Part shown: in pieces, positions 9,079 to 17,710 of the stretch
How the letters are laid out: every line of letters starts with the position of its first letter
How positions within the stretch are numbered: position 1 is the stretch's first letter
Assembly (NCBI RefSeq): GCF_025506275.1
Contig: NZ_QYCP01000084.1
Location: 54,363-118,362, forward strand
DNA from: Brevibacterium permense
GTDB taxonomy: Bacteria > Actinomycetota > Actinomycetes > Actinomycetales > Brevibacteriaceae
DNA length: 64,000 nt
Direction of reading: 5' to 3'
The notes under the pieces: generated by a model
Seen by the model: only the letters and a program-made list of their open reading frames with translations
Database searches by the model: none
What the model was told of the DNA's origin: nothing
Made by a program: the position numbers and the translations under genes

Positions 9079-10073
9079 TGGCCCGTTATCTCGTCAAACG
9101 ACTGTTCGCAGCGCTCATCATCATGTTGCTCGTCGTCTTCTTCACCTTCGTCATCTTCTTCCAACTCTCTCCGGACCCGGCCGCCAGCATCTGTGGGCAG
9201 ACCTGCACTCCGGAAAGGATCGAGGCGATCAGGGATCAGCTGGGACTCAATGAACCGTTCTTCACCCAGTTCTTCACTTTCCTCGCCGCGATCTTCGTCG
9301 GCCGAGACTACGGTTCGGGCGCCTCAGCGGTTCACTGCAACGCCCCGTGCATCGGCTACTCGTTCCAGACCAACCAAGACGTTCTGCAAGGGATCATCGA
9401 CCGCCTGCCTGTTTCGGTGACCATCGCCGTCGGAGCCGCGGTCCTGTGGCTGCTCTCCGGGGTGGCCGCCGGTGTGATCAGTGCCGTAAGGGAAGGCACC
9501 TGGTGGGACAAAGGAGCGATGATGTTCGCCCTGGCCGGGATCTCCCTGCCGAACTACTTCGTCGCCCTCGTCCTGCAGTACTTGCTCGTCGTCCAACTCC
9601 AATGGCTGCCGTTCCCGACTGTGGTGCCGTTCACTGACAGCCCTGTGCAGTGGTTCCAGGCCTACCTCATGCCGTGGATGGTGCTGGCGCTTATGTACGC
9701 GTCGATGTACGCCCGGCTGACCCGCACCAATGTCATCGACACCATGGGCGAGAACTTCATGCGCACGGCCCGGGCCAAGGGCTTGGGACGTGGTGCCGTC
9801 CTCATTCGCCATGGACTGCGGCCCTCGCTGACACCGATCGTCACTCTTCTCGGCGTCGACTTCGCCACCCTGCTCGGCGGGGCGCTGATCACCGAAACGG
9901 TCTTCGGCCTCAACGGCGTCGGCCGGTACGCCTACGACGCGATCGCCGTCAACGATCAGCCTGTGATCATGGGGGTGACCCTCGTGGCCGCTTTCGCCGT
10001 CATCATCGCCAACATCGTGGTCGACCTGCTCTACCGGGTGCTCGACCCCCGAGTGAGAGTGAGCAGCTCATGA
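9078..10073 (+). CDS. Peptide ABC transporter permease, DppB/OppB type
   Basis: A 331-residue permease that starts MARYLVKRLFAALIIMLL, the classic first helix of the B-type subunit. The extracytoplasmic loop after helix 1 carries two cysteine pairs (CGQTC near residues 38-42 and CNAPC near 89-93). The EAA loop (NFMRTARAKGLGRGAV) lies near residue 225 and the C-terminal helices are conserved (LLGGALITETVF). The ATG overlaps the previous stop by one base, and its own stop overlaps the next ATG (ATGA). It forms the transport channel with the preceding DppC-type protein. The cysteine pairs could form a disulphide-braced external cap, as seen in some actinobacterial homologues. Confidence 0.94.
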   Translation: MARYLVKRLFAALIIMLLVVFFTFVIFFQLSPDPAASICGQTCTPERIEAIRDQLGLNEPFFTQFFTFLAAIFVGRDYGSGASAVHCNAPCIGYSFQTNQDVLQGIIDRLPVSVTIAVGAAVLWLLSGVAAGVISAVREGTWWDKGAMMFALAGISLPNYFVALVLQYLLVVQLQWLPFPTVVPFTDSPVQWFQAYLMPWMVLALMYASMYARLTRTNVIDTMGENFMRTARAKGLGRGAVLIRHGLRPSLTPIVTLLGVDFATLLGGALITETVFGLNGVGRYAYDAIAVNDQPVIMGVTLVAAFAVIIANIVVDLLYRVLDPRVRVSSS

Positions 10074-10906
10074 GTGCACTATCCACTGAGACCCCGGTCC
10101 TGTCCGTGAGCGACCTGTGCATCGAATTCCCCCTCGGCGTTGTCGTCGACGGCAGTTCGTTCGACATCGCCCGCGGCCAGACGATGGGTCTGGTCGGCGA
10201 ATCAGGGTCGGGCAAATCGATGACTTCGCTGGCGATCATGGGTCTGCTGCCGAAGGAGGCGACGACGACGGGTTCGGTCCGCTTCCACGGCGACGAGCTG
10301 CTCCACCGCTCCGATGCCTCGATGCGGCGCACCCGCGGTGACCAGATCGCGATGATCTTCCAGGACCCGCTGTCTTCGCTCAACCCCTATTACACGGTCG
10401 GCTTCCAGATCGCGGAGGCCTATCGTGCCCACAAGGGAGGCACTAAGGCAGCGGCGATGACGAAGGCCGCCGAGGCGATGGATCGGGTCCGCATTCCCGA
10501 TGCCGTCGGCCGCGTCGGACACTACCCTCATCAATTCTCCGGGGGGATGCGCCAACGCGTAATGATCGCGATGGCGCTCGTGTGCGAACCCGACCTCATC
10601 ATCGCCGATGAACCGACCACGGCTCTCGATGTCACCGTCCAGGCCCAGATCCTCGATCTGCTCGCTGAAGTGCAGGAGATGACACAGGCGGCGATGCTCT
10701 TCATCACCCACGACCTGGCTGTCGTCAGTCAGATCTCCGACCATGTCACGGTGATGCGCTACGGCCGGACCGTCGAACAGGGCACAGCGGAGCAGATCTT
10801 CTCGAACCCGCGCAACGACTACACCCGAGCACTGCTGGCCGCGACGCCGCGCCTCGACGATGTCGTCGACCTGCCCGAGCCCATCCTCACGAACGGAGGC
10901 GAGTGA
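10070..10906 (+). CDS. Peptide ABC transporter ATPase, DppD/OppD type
   Basis: A 278-residue ATP-binding subunit. The Walker A motif GESGSGKS spans 43-50, the Q-loop is in IFQDPLSSLNPYY, the signature SGGMRQR lies near 157 and Walker B LIIADEPTTALD near 174-185. A His-switch follows in LFITHDLAVV. It energises uptake with the permease pair and the following ATPase. The ATG at 10070 overlaps the upstream stop (ATGA). It lacks most of the C-terminal oligopeptide-binding extension with conserved cysteines found in longer OppD proteins, so it is a shorter version. Confidence 0.95.
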   Translation: MSALSTETPVLSVSDLCIEFPLGVVVDGSSFDIARGQTMGLVGESGSGKSMTSLAIMGLLPKEATTTGSVRFHGDELLHRSDASMRRTRGDQIAMIFQDPLSSLNPYYTVGFQIAEAYRAHKGGTKAAAMTKAAEAMDRVRIPDAVGRVGHYPHQFSGGMRQRVMIAMALVCEPDLIIADEPTTALDVTVQAQILDLLAEVQEMTQAAMLFITHDLAVVSQISDHVTVMRYGRTVEQGTAEQIFSNPRNDYTRALLAATPRLDDVVDLPEPILTNGGE

Positions 10907-10908
10907 GC

Positions 10909-11718
10909 ATGAGCGACACCGACACACCGCTTCTGGCGGCGACTGGTCTGAGCAAAGAGTTCCGCACCGGCCGCAAGGAGGTCTTCACCGCGGTCGAAGG
11001 AGTGTCCTTCGACGTCCAACGGCGACAGACGTTGGGCATCGTCGGCGAATCCGGGTCGGGCAAATCGACCACGGCCCGCATGATCGCCCGTCTCATTGAC
11101 CCCACCTCCGGCTCGATCGAGTTCCAGGGTGAGGAGATCACGCAGCGTTCGGGGGCGGCCCTGCGTGACTTCCGTAGCGGGGTGCAGGTGGTCTTCCAGG
11201 ACCCGTACTCCTCGCTCAACCCGCGGCATAGCGTCGAAGAGGTCGTCTCGGCCCCCTTGCGCTATCAGAAACGCAAGGCTGCCGGTGGCTACCGGCGCAT
11301 GGTCAAGGAGGCGATGGAGCGAGTCGGGCTCAACCCAGATCACTCCGGTCGCTATCCGCGCCAGTTCTCCGGCGGGCAGGCCCAGCGCATCGGCATCGCG
11401 CGTGCGCTCATCGTCGAGCCGAAGCTCGTCATCTGCGACGAGGCTGTTTCGGCCCTCGACGTGTCGGTCCAGGCGCAGGTGCTCGAACTGCTCGTCGATC
11501 TGCAGCGTGAACGCGACATCTCCTATGTCTTCATCGCCCACGATCTGGCGGTCGTGCGACAGATCGCCCACAAGGTCGCCGTAATGAAGAAGGGGCGGAT
11601 CGTCGAGCAGGGTCCGCGCGATGAGATCTTCGATGATCCGCAGCACGAGTACACGAAGACCCTGCTCTCGGCGGTCCCGAGCATCGATCCCCGCTGGGAC
11701 GCGGGACGGCGCACCTGA
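10909..11718 (+). CDS. Peptide ABC transporter ATPase, DppF/OppF type
   Basis: A 269-residue second ATPase with Walker A GESGSGKS (46-53), signature FSGGQAQRI near 153, Walker B LVICDEAVSALD near 174 and the switch motif FIAHDLAVV. Residues TGRKEVFTAVEGVSFDV match the F-type subunit, which usually has a longer lead before Walker A. GGAGG at 10895-10899 sits 9 bases before the ATG at 10909; the GTG at 10903 is too close to it. The gene closes the transporter set. The downstream S10 peptidase begins 93 bases later and is probably cotranscribed. Confidence 0.94.
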   Translation: MSDTDTPLLAATGLSKEFRTGRKEVFTAVEGVSFDVQRRQTLGIVGESGSGKSTTARMIARLIDPTSGSIEFQGEEITQRSGAALRDFRSGVQVVFQDPYSSLNPRHSVEEVVSAPLRYQKRKAAGGYRRMVKEAMERVGLNPDHSGRYPRQFSGGQAQRIGIARALIVEPKLVICDEAVSALDVSVQAQVLELLVDLQRERDISYVFIAHDLAVVRQIAHKVAVMKKGRIVEQGPRDEIFDDPQHEYTKTLLSAVPSIDPRWDAGRRT

Positions 11719-11811
11719 CAGGCACAGTTGCCTCGGCGATAGATCTCTGTTCCTCCACCGCTCATCCATTCTCCACCAACTCCTCACACAGGGAAGGACC
11801 TCAATCCCATC

Positions 11812-13323
11812 ATGTCTGACGCACAGGATCAGCCACAGCCGACGAACACACCGCACCCGGTCGATGACTTCGTCACCACCATTCACGATCTCGAACTGCC
11901 CACCGGGGTGCTCAGGTACCGGGCCCAGACGGGCCGGATGGTCGTCAGCTCCGAAGTCGTCGAGGACGGGGTCTTCGCCGGGCTCAAGCCGAAGGCGCAG
12001 ATCTTCCTCACCTCCTACACCGCCATCGCCGAGGGCACCGAGGACGGCCAGGACGCCGGACGGCCAGTCGTCTTCGTCTTCAACGGCGGCCCCGGATCGT
12101 CCTCGGCGTGGATGCACATCGGTCTCTTCGGTCCCCGTCGGGTCGTGGCCAACGATGTCAACGATCGCACCCCGCCGCCCTACGGCCTCGTCGACAACAT
12201 TGAAACCACGCTAGCTCATGCCGATCTCGTCTTCATCGACCCGGTGACCACGGGATACTCGCGCACCGCGGAGGGGGAGAAGCCCGAGGACTTCCACGGG
12301 TTCACCGGCGACCGAGACGTCGTCGGCGAGGCGATCCGGCTGTGGCTGACGCGGAACAATCGATGGATCTCGCCGAAGTTCCTCGCCGGGGAGTCTTACG
12401 GAACCACGCGGGCCGCGGCCCTGGCCGGACACCTGGCCAAGCGGCACGGCATCGCGTTCAACGGCATCCTCCTCATCTCGGCCGTCCTCGACTTCGCCAC
12501 GATCGACTTCACGGAGGGCAACGAAGCACCTTACATCCACTATCTGCCGACGTTCGCCGCCATCGCGCACTACCACGGCAAACACCCCGGACGGGAGCTC
12601 GAGGACGTCGTCGCCGAGGCCACGGACTTCGCCTATGGGGACTTCAGTCGGGCGCTCGAGCGCGGACACCGGCTCGCAGATTCCGAGCGCGCTCGGGTCG
12701 GCGCGCGACTGGCCGAGCTCATCGGCATCGATGAGGAGTTCGTGGCGCTGGCTGATCTGCGCATCGACGAGTTCACTTTCTTCACCGAGCTGCTGCGCGA
12801 CCGGCGGCTGCGAATCGGTCGTTTGGACTCCCGATTCACCGCGCACCCGGGCAAGGTCGCCTCCGAAGTGCTCGGCGACGACCCTTCCTATCCGGCGATC
12901 CAATACCCATACACCGTGGGGATCAATCATCTGCTGAGAGCCGAGCTCGGTTACGAATCGGATCTCACCTACGAGGTGCTCACGGCCCGGGTTCACCCCT
13001 GGTCGTACAAGGAGTTCGAGAACTCCACCGTCAACACCGCCGAGGACCTCGCTTTCGCGATGCGGATGAACCCGCATCTCAAGGTCTACGTAGGCTTCGG
13101 GTATCACGATTCGGCGACACCGTTCGCCGCCTCGGAGCACGTTCTGGCGCATCTGCGGATCTCCGATAAGTCCCATGACCAGATCGTCCGCCGCTACTAT
13201 CCGGCCGGGCACATGATGTACGTCGACCAGAAGGTCAGGGTCGATCAGCTGCGCGACATCGACGACTTCATCTCGTGGGCCTCAGGCACCGGGGACAGAC
13301 CCGCGTCGAACAATCCCCTCTGA
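11812..13323 (+). CDS. S10-family serine carboxypeptidase
   Basis: A 503-residue alpha/beta-hydrolase of peptidase family S10. It has the N-terminal substrate-binding motif NGGPGSSSAWMH, Ser195 in GESYG, Asp433 in GFGYHDSATPF and His467 in YPAGHMMY, a full Ser-Asp-His triad. S10 enzymes remove C-terminal residues from peptides. No signal peptide is seen, so it probably acts in the cytoplasm on imported peptides. That fits its position directly behind the peptide transporter and ahead of another putative peptidase. AAGGA lies upstream but the spacing to the ATG is long (13 bases), so translation may be modest. Confidence 0.93.
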   Translation: MSDAQDQPQPTNTPHPVDDFVTTIHDLELPTGVLRYRAQTGRMVVSSEVVEDGVFAGLKPKAQIFLTSYTAIAEGTEDGQDAGRPVVFVFNGGPGSSSAWMHIGLFGPRRVVANDVNDRTPPPYGLVDNIETTLAHADLVFIDPVTTGYSRTAEGEKPEDFHGFTGDRDVVGEAIRLWLTRNNRWISPKFLAGESYGTTRAAALAGHLAKRHGIAFNGILLISAVLDFATIDFTEGNEAPYIHYLPTFAAIAHYHGKHPGRELEDVVAEATDFAYGDFSRALERGHRLADSERARVGARLAELIGIDEEFVALADLRIDEFTFFTELLRDRRLRIGRLDSRFTAHPGKVASEVLGDDPSYPAIQYPYTVGINHLLRAELGYESDLTYEVLTARVHPWSYKEFENSTVNTAEDLAFAMRMNPHLKVYVGFGYHDSATPFAASEHVLAHLRISDKSHDQIVRRYYPAGHMMYVDQKVRVDQLRDIDDFISWASGTGDRPASNNPL

Positions 13324-13396
13324 GACAACAGCTGTGCGGCCCGTCGTCGGGCCGTACGATACCGAACCGATCACTATCGAGAATAGGAGTGCGCAC

Positions 13397-15124
13397 GTGT
13401 CCGGACACCATGATCGTCACGACAGCCGTGCCGAGGTCTCAGCGGCGAGTCGACGGCTTGCCGAGATCATCGATGCCGAATGGTCTTGGAGGGAGGCCGA
13501 ATTCGGGTCGCTGTCGCAAAGGGCCTCGCTCGTCGACTTCCTGCCCGATGTCTCTGAGAAAGCGCAGCTGCGTCGCCGACAGATGTGGGAGAAGACCCTC
13601 GGCGAGCTCGATGCACTCAGAACCGCTGACCTCAGTGCTGACGAGAAGGTCGACTTCGACGTCTACCACCAGCAGCTGACCGCCCTCGTCGAGGCGCAGC
13701 GCAACCGCATGTGGGAGCGTCCGGCGACGGCGGATTCCGCGTTCTGGCGCTCGATGGCCTTCGACGCCTATCGTCTGGTGCTCGAGGGCGCGGAGTCGGC
13801 AAGAGCATATCTGCGCATGCTCGCCGACATTCCCCGGTACTTCGACCAGCAGATCGAGAATATGCGGGCCGGGGCGGCGCGTGGGTTCGGTCCGGCACGC
13901 GTGTGTATGAGCGGTCGGGAGGAACCGGTGCGGGTCATCGCCGAGGCCGAGGACGTCACCGAACTCTCGTTCTTCGGTCCCTTCCGTCGGATGCCGACGG
14001 TCGTGCCCGAGCAGGTTCGCACCGAACTCCACGAGGCGGCCGCGCAGGTGCTATCGGCCGAGGTCATTCCCGCCTACCGGAAACTGCTCGAGTTCCTGAC
14101 AACGGAGTATCTGCCGAATCTGCCGGAGTCGATCGCCGCGGTGGACCAGCCGGGCGGCCTCGAGTTCTACCGGTCCCAGATCAGGGAGTATTCGACGACG
14201 GATCTCAGCCCGCAGGAGATCTTCGACCTCGGACAGACAGAGGTGAAGAAGATCCGGGAGGAGATGGAGGACGTCGCCGCCGAGCTCGGCTATCCCGGTG
14301 ACCTGCCGGGTCTGTTCGAGTTCATGCGCACGAGTCCGCAGTTCTACGCGACGACGAAGCGTCAGCTGCTGGCCGAAGCTGCATATACGTGCAAGGCCTT
14401 CGACCGGGTCGTCCATCAGTACTTCGGACGACTGCCGCAGCAGCGCTTCGCGATCATGGAGACACCGGCGGAAATCGCGAAGTTCGATACGTTCGGTCGC
14501 GGCGCCCCCGACCGGTACCTGCTCAATACGTACAACCTGCCGGCGCGGCCGCTGTATTCGCTGCCGTCTTTGACCCTGCACGAATCTGCGCCGGGCCATT
14601 CGTTCCAGATCTCGTTGGCGGAGGAGCTCGAGCTCAAGGACTTCCGGCGACTCTACATCTCAGCCTTCGGTGAGGGCTGGGGTCTCTACACCGAGCGGCT
14701 CGGCGATGAGATGGGGATGTACGAGACGCCTTTCGAGCGCATGGGCATGCTGTCGTTCCAGATGTGGCGGGCCGTGCGCCTCGTTGTCGATCCGGGCATG
14801 CATGCGCTCGGTTGGAGTCGGGAGCAGGCGCAGGACTTCCTGCGGGCCAATACGGCGATCGCCGAACATGAGATCGTCACGGAGATCGATCGCTACATCT
14901 CCTGGCCGGGTCAGGCCACGGCCTACTACCTCGGGCAGCTGACGATTCAGCAGCTGCGGCACGAGGCCGAGGAGACGCTGGGCGAGGTCTTCTCGATCAG
15001 GGACTTCCATGACACGGTCCTCGGCATGGGCAGCGTGCCGCTCATCGTGCTACAAGCACATGTGCGTGCCTATATCCGTACGGCCGCCGCCGAGCGGCAG
15101 CCTCAGGCGGCCGCCAGCCACTGA
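13397..15124 (+). CDS. DUF885 family protein, putative metallopeptidase
   Basis: A 575-residue DUF885 protein. The family hallmark HExxxGH is present as H395-E396...H401 in LHESAPGHSFQ, followed by SAFGEGWGLYTERL, which supplies a likely third metal ligand region. Related proteins are thought to be zinc peptidases or amidases acting on peptides; the substrate is unproven. The GTG at 13397 is preceded by AGGAG with 7-base spacing and is preferred over an upstream reading from 13334. It follows the S10 carboxypeptidase by 73 bases on the same strand and ends at a strong hairpin. Most likely it processes the peptides brought in by the upstream transporter. Confidence 0.88.
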   Translation: MSGHHDRHDSRAEVSAASRRLAEIIDAEWSWREAEFGSLSQRASLVDFLPDVSEKAQLRRRQMWEKTLGELDALRTADLSADEKVDFDVYHQQLTALVEAQRNRMWERPATADSAFWRSMAFDAYRLVLEGAESARAYLRMLADIPRYFDQQIENMRAGAARGFGPARVCMSGREEPVRVIAEAEDVTELSFFGPFRRMPTVVPEQVRTELHEAAAQVLSAEVIPAYRKLLEFLTTEYLPNLPESIAAVDQPGGLEFYRSQIREYSTTDLSPQEIFDLGQTEVKKIREEMEDVAAELGYPGDLPGLFEFMRTSPQFYATTKRQLLAEAAYTCKAFDRVVHQYFGRLPQQRFAIMETPAEIAKFDTFGRGAPDRYLLNTYNLPARPLYSLPSLTLHESAPGHSFQISLAEELELKDFRRLYISAFGEGWGLYTERLGDEMGMYETPFERMGMLSFQMWRAVRLVVDPGMHALGWSREQAQDFLRANTAIAEHEIVTEIDRYISWPGQATAYYLGQLTIQQLRHEAEETLGEVFSIRDFHDTVLGMGSVPLIVLQAHVRAYIRTAAAERQPQAAASH

Positions 15125-15144
15125 GGATCTCGCCTCACACGACA

Positions 15145-15181
15145 TCGACCCCGGTCGGACCATGAGTCCGGCCGGGGTCGA
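15145..15181. terminator. Bidirectional hairpin terminator between convergent genes
   Basis: A 16-base stem (15145-15160 with 15166-15181), one T-G wobble and a CATGA loop lie between the DUF885 stop (15124) and the amidohydrolase stop (15192). The stem is GC-rich and there is no U tract, the usual actinobacterial style. It serves both strands. Confidence 0.75.
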
Positions 15182-15191
15182 GCCATATCGA

Positions 15192-16697
15192 TCAGTTCTG
15201 GGCGGACTTCTCCTCGGCGACCATGGCCTTGACGTCTTCACGAAGTTTCCGGGCGTCGTAGACGATGCCCGAGCGCAGGGTGTAGTCGACTCCGCCGACG
15301 CGGTTGAGGCCGGATTCTTCGGCTCGGAGGTGACCGTGGCCGTAGAGGACCTTGAAGTTGCTCAGCGGGTTGTCCTTGACGATGAGCAGGTCGGCGATCT
15401 TGCCGGGTTCGACCGAGCCGAGCTCGCCGTCGATGCCGAGCAGCTGGGCGCTGTTCAAGGTGGCGGCGCGGACAACTTCGAGGGGGTGGAAGCCGGCTTC
15501 GAGGAGGAGTTCGAGTTCTTCGATGAGGCCGAAGCCGAAGACCTTGTAGATGAAGCCCGAATCCGAGCCGGCCGTGACCAGGCCGCCGAGGTTCTTGTAG
15601 TCGTTGACGAAGGACATCCATTTGACGTAGGCGTGGCGCCACGCGATCTCGTCTTCGCTCGTCCAGTCGCCCATGTAGGAGCCGTGTTTATCGGCCGAGG
15701 GCTGGAAGAACTCCCACAGGGTGGGGGAGGTGTAGTCGGGGTGCCATTCGGAGGTGCGCACGCGGGCGGCATCGCGGGAGCCGATGTAGATGTTGAAGGT
15801 CGGGCTCAGTGCGGTGCCGAGTTCGAGGAGTTCGCCAAGCGTCTCCTGCCAGGCGTCGCTGCCGCGTTCGGCGGTCTGCAGCCACAGGTGGGCGCCTTGG
15901 CTGAAGCGCTGGGGTTCGCTGTTGTGGTTGTAGTCGGTGGGTACGTGCTGGAGGGTGCGGTCGCGGAACATCGCTTCGGGGATGCCGTACCAGTGTTCGA
16001 TGCTGTTCAGTCCCCACCTCGCCGAGGTCAGCGCATTGACCTGCGCGGCCCGGCGCTGGTCGTGGTGGCAGGCGGTGCGCAGCCCGCGAGCTCGGGCGGC
16101 TTCGACGGCGGCCCCGAAAACGGTGGGGGAGGTGCCGAAGAATTTCACGCCGTTCGCACCGCGGTCCGCGACCTCGTTGACCCAGGCGGTCGCCTCGTCG
16201 GCGGTGACCGGGGTGGGCCCGTCGAGGGTTCCGGAGCGCAGGGCGGGGTATATGTGCAGGCGTGGGGCCGCGATCTCGTTGGCCTCGGCGCGGCGGGCTT
16301 CGTTGACGGTCCAGTCGAGGCCGTTGAAGGCGCCGAGTTCGCGGATGGTGGTCACGCCGTGGCCGAGCCAGAGCTTGAAGACGTAGTCAGCGTTCGGGGC
16401 TTGGTCGGGTTTGCCGATGTGGGCGTGGGAGTCGATGAGTCCGGGCATGACGTAGGCGCCGTCGAGGTCCATGACTTCTGCGCCGTCGGTCGAGGGGCGT
16501 TCGGTGAGGCTGCTTGCCCCGTTGGGTTCCCAGATTCCGGTGATCCGGTCACCTTCGATGAGAATCTCCGCCGGCCCGTAGGGTGCGGCTCCGGTGCCGT
16601 CGATGATCATGGCATCGCGGAGGACGAGCCGGGCGTACGGTCCCGCTCCGGTGCTCCGGTCGGGGGCGGCGATCTGGCTAGTGGATCCGAGCGTCAT
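15192..16697 (-). CDS. Amidohydrolase-family metal-dependent hydrolase
   Basis: A 501-residue TIM-barrel amidohydrolase. The HxH metal motif is His91/His93 in LIDSHAHIG, a candidate carbamylated lysine is Lys184 in GVKFFG, further ligands are in TACHHDQ (~210) and SIEHW (His234), and the catalytic Asp is in TAGSDSGF. The composite domain continues to the C-terminus (LGSVEPGKIADLLIVKDNPL). Such enzymes cleave C-N bonds of cyclic imides, dipeptides or prolidase-type substrates; which one is unknown. GAGGAG sits 7 bases before the ATG at 16697, so the longer frame to 16760 is rejected. It converges with the peptide locus and may share its physiology. Confidence 0.9.
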   Translation of the reverse strand: MTLGSTSQIAAPDRSTGAGPYARLVLRDAMIIDGTGAAPYGPAEILIEGDRITGIWEPNGASSLTERPSTDGAEVMDLDGAYVMPGLIDSHAHIGKPDQAPNADYVFKLWLGHGVTTIRELGAFNGLDWTVNEARRAEANEIAAPRLHIYPALRSGTLDGPTPVTADEATAWVNEVADRGANGVKFFGTSPTVFGAAVEAARARGLRTACHHDQRRAAQVNALTSARWGLNSIEHWYGIPEAMFRDRTLQHVPTDYNHNSEPQRFSQGAHLWLQTAERGSDAWQETLGELLELGTALSPTFNIYIGSRDAARVRTSEWHPDYTSPTLWEFFQPSADKHGSYMGDWTSEDEIAWRHAYVKWMSFVNDYKNLGGLVTAGSDSGFIYKVFGFGLIEELELLLEAGFHPLEVVRAATLNSAQLLGIDGELGSVEPGKIADLLIVKDNPLSNFKVLYGHGHLRAEESGLNRVGGVDYTLRSGIVYDARKLREDVKAMVAEEKSAQN

Positions 16698-16944
16698 TGA
16701 CGGTCTCCTCAGGGTTTCGCGTTCGAGCGGCGTGCTCTTCGCTGAGCGTGGTCGATGCACTCTTCACGCTAGCCGAATATTCGCTGGTCAGCACAATGAC
16801 CTCGCAATGCAGAACTCGTTCTCTTTTCGAACTCGTACGCGGCCAAATCGGTGGTCAGCCGGGGGTGCGCCAAAGCTCTCGTCGTTGCAAAGACGGTGCC
16901 GCCAGACATTGGGTAACGATGTTCCGTCTCCTTTGATGTTCAAC

Positions 16945-16973
16945 TTGATAGGACAAGTGCATAGATGTATGGT
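16945..16973 (+). promoter_or_regulatory. Sigma-A-type promoter giving a leaderless gntR transcript
   Basis: TTGATA (16945-16950), a 17-base spacer and TATGGT (16968-16973). The expected start site falls at about 16980, the first base of an in-frame ATG, so the gntR mRNA probably has no leader. The earlier ATG at 16965 would lie inside the promoter. Confidence 0.6.
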
Positions 16974-16979
16974 CAACTC

Positions 16980-17684
16980 ATGGACGATTTGTTTCGGAGC
17001 ATTCAGCGAGACCTCCAACGGCAGATCCGCTCAGGAGAACTTCCTGAAGGAGCGAAACTCCCCAGCGAGAATGAACTCTGCGCGCGGTACTCGGTGAGTC
17101 GGCCGACGGCACAACGAGCACTCAACGAGCTTGCCGCCGATGGGGTCGTCGTACGTCAGAAGGGCCGCGGGACATTCGTCGCGACTTCGCGGAAGCAGAT
17201 CAATCTGCTGTCGTTCACCAACCCCGCCGTGGCCCGTCACGGAGGGCCCGGACGGCACGAGGTGCTCTCGGCCCAGGTGACTGTCGCTTCCGACGCGCTG
17301 CTGCCGCTTCCCGGAGTTGAGGCCGACACCGCAGTCACCGAAATCGTCCGTCTGAAGTTCGATGCTCTCGATCGTCCGCATGCGTTGGAGACACACGTCA
17401 TCCTGTTCTCCGCCGCCCCGACGATTCTTCGCCAGAAGCTCGAAGACCTCGTCATCCTCGACCACCTGCAGTCCAGTGAAGTCGATGTGGATACTATTCG
17501 CGTTTATCTGGAGCCGACACTCGTCAGTGACCGTGAAGCCCAACTGCTCACGTGCGAGTCGGGAACACCGGCGCTGAGGCGTCGCCGTGAGCTGCGTGCA
17601 CCAGACGACCAAGTGCTGGAGACGACAGCAACCTTGGTCCGACCGGGGACCTCCGAATTCTTCATCGAACTGCCCGCCAACTAA
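16980..17684 (+). CDS. GntR-family (HutC/UTRA) transcriptional regulator
   Basis: A 234-residue regulator. A GntR winged helix occupies residues ~1-70 (QIRSGELPEGAKLPSENELC, YSVSRPTAQRALNELAADGV, VVRQKGRGTFV), followed by a UTRA effector domain (EIVRLKFDALDRPHALETHV, and the closing region RPGTSEFFIELPAN). UTRA domains bind small ligands such as amino acids or sugars. The start at 16980 follows from the promoter; 16965 is the alternative. It sits 26 bases before a DadA-like oxidoreductase and an AbgT-type transporter on the same strand, so it is probably an operon-local repressor responding to the transported compound. Confidence 0.9.
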   Translation: MDDLFRSIQRDLQRQIRSGELPEGAKLPSENELCARYSVSRPTAQRALNELAADGVVVRQKGRGTFVATSRKQINLLSFTNPAVARHGGPGRHEVLSAQVTVASDALLPLPGVEADTAVTEIVRLKFDALDRPHALETHVILFSAAPTILRQKLEDLVILDHLQSSEVDVDTIRVYLEPTLVSDREAQLLTCESGTPALRRRRELRAPDDQVLETTATLVRPGTSEFFIELPAN

Positions 17685-17710
17685 CAACGAACGAATACAG
17701 AGGACCTCAT

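Noticed and set aside
15009..16700. 563-codon plus-strand frame, the longest shadow in this area
   Set aside because: It mirrors the amidohydrolase. Its Gly/Val/Glu-rich composition and lack of motifs contrast with the HxH motif on the other strand.
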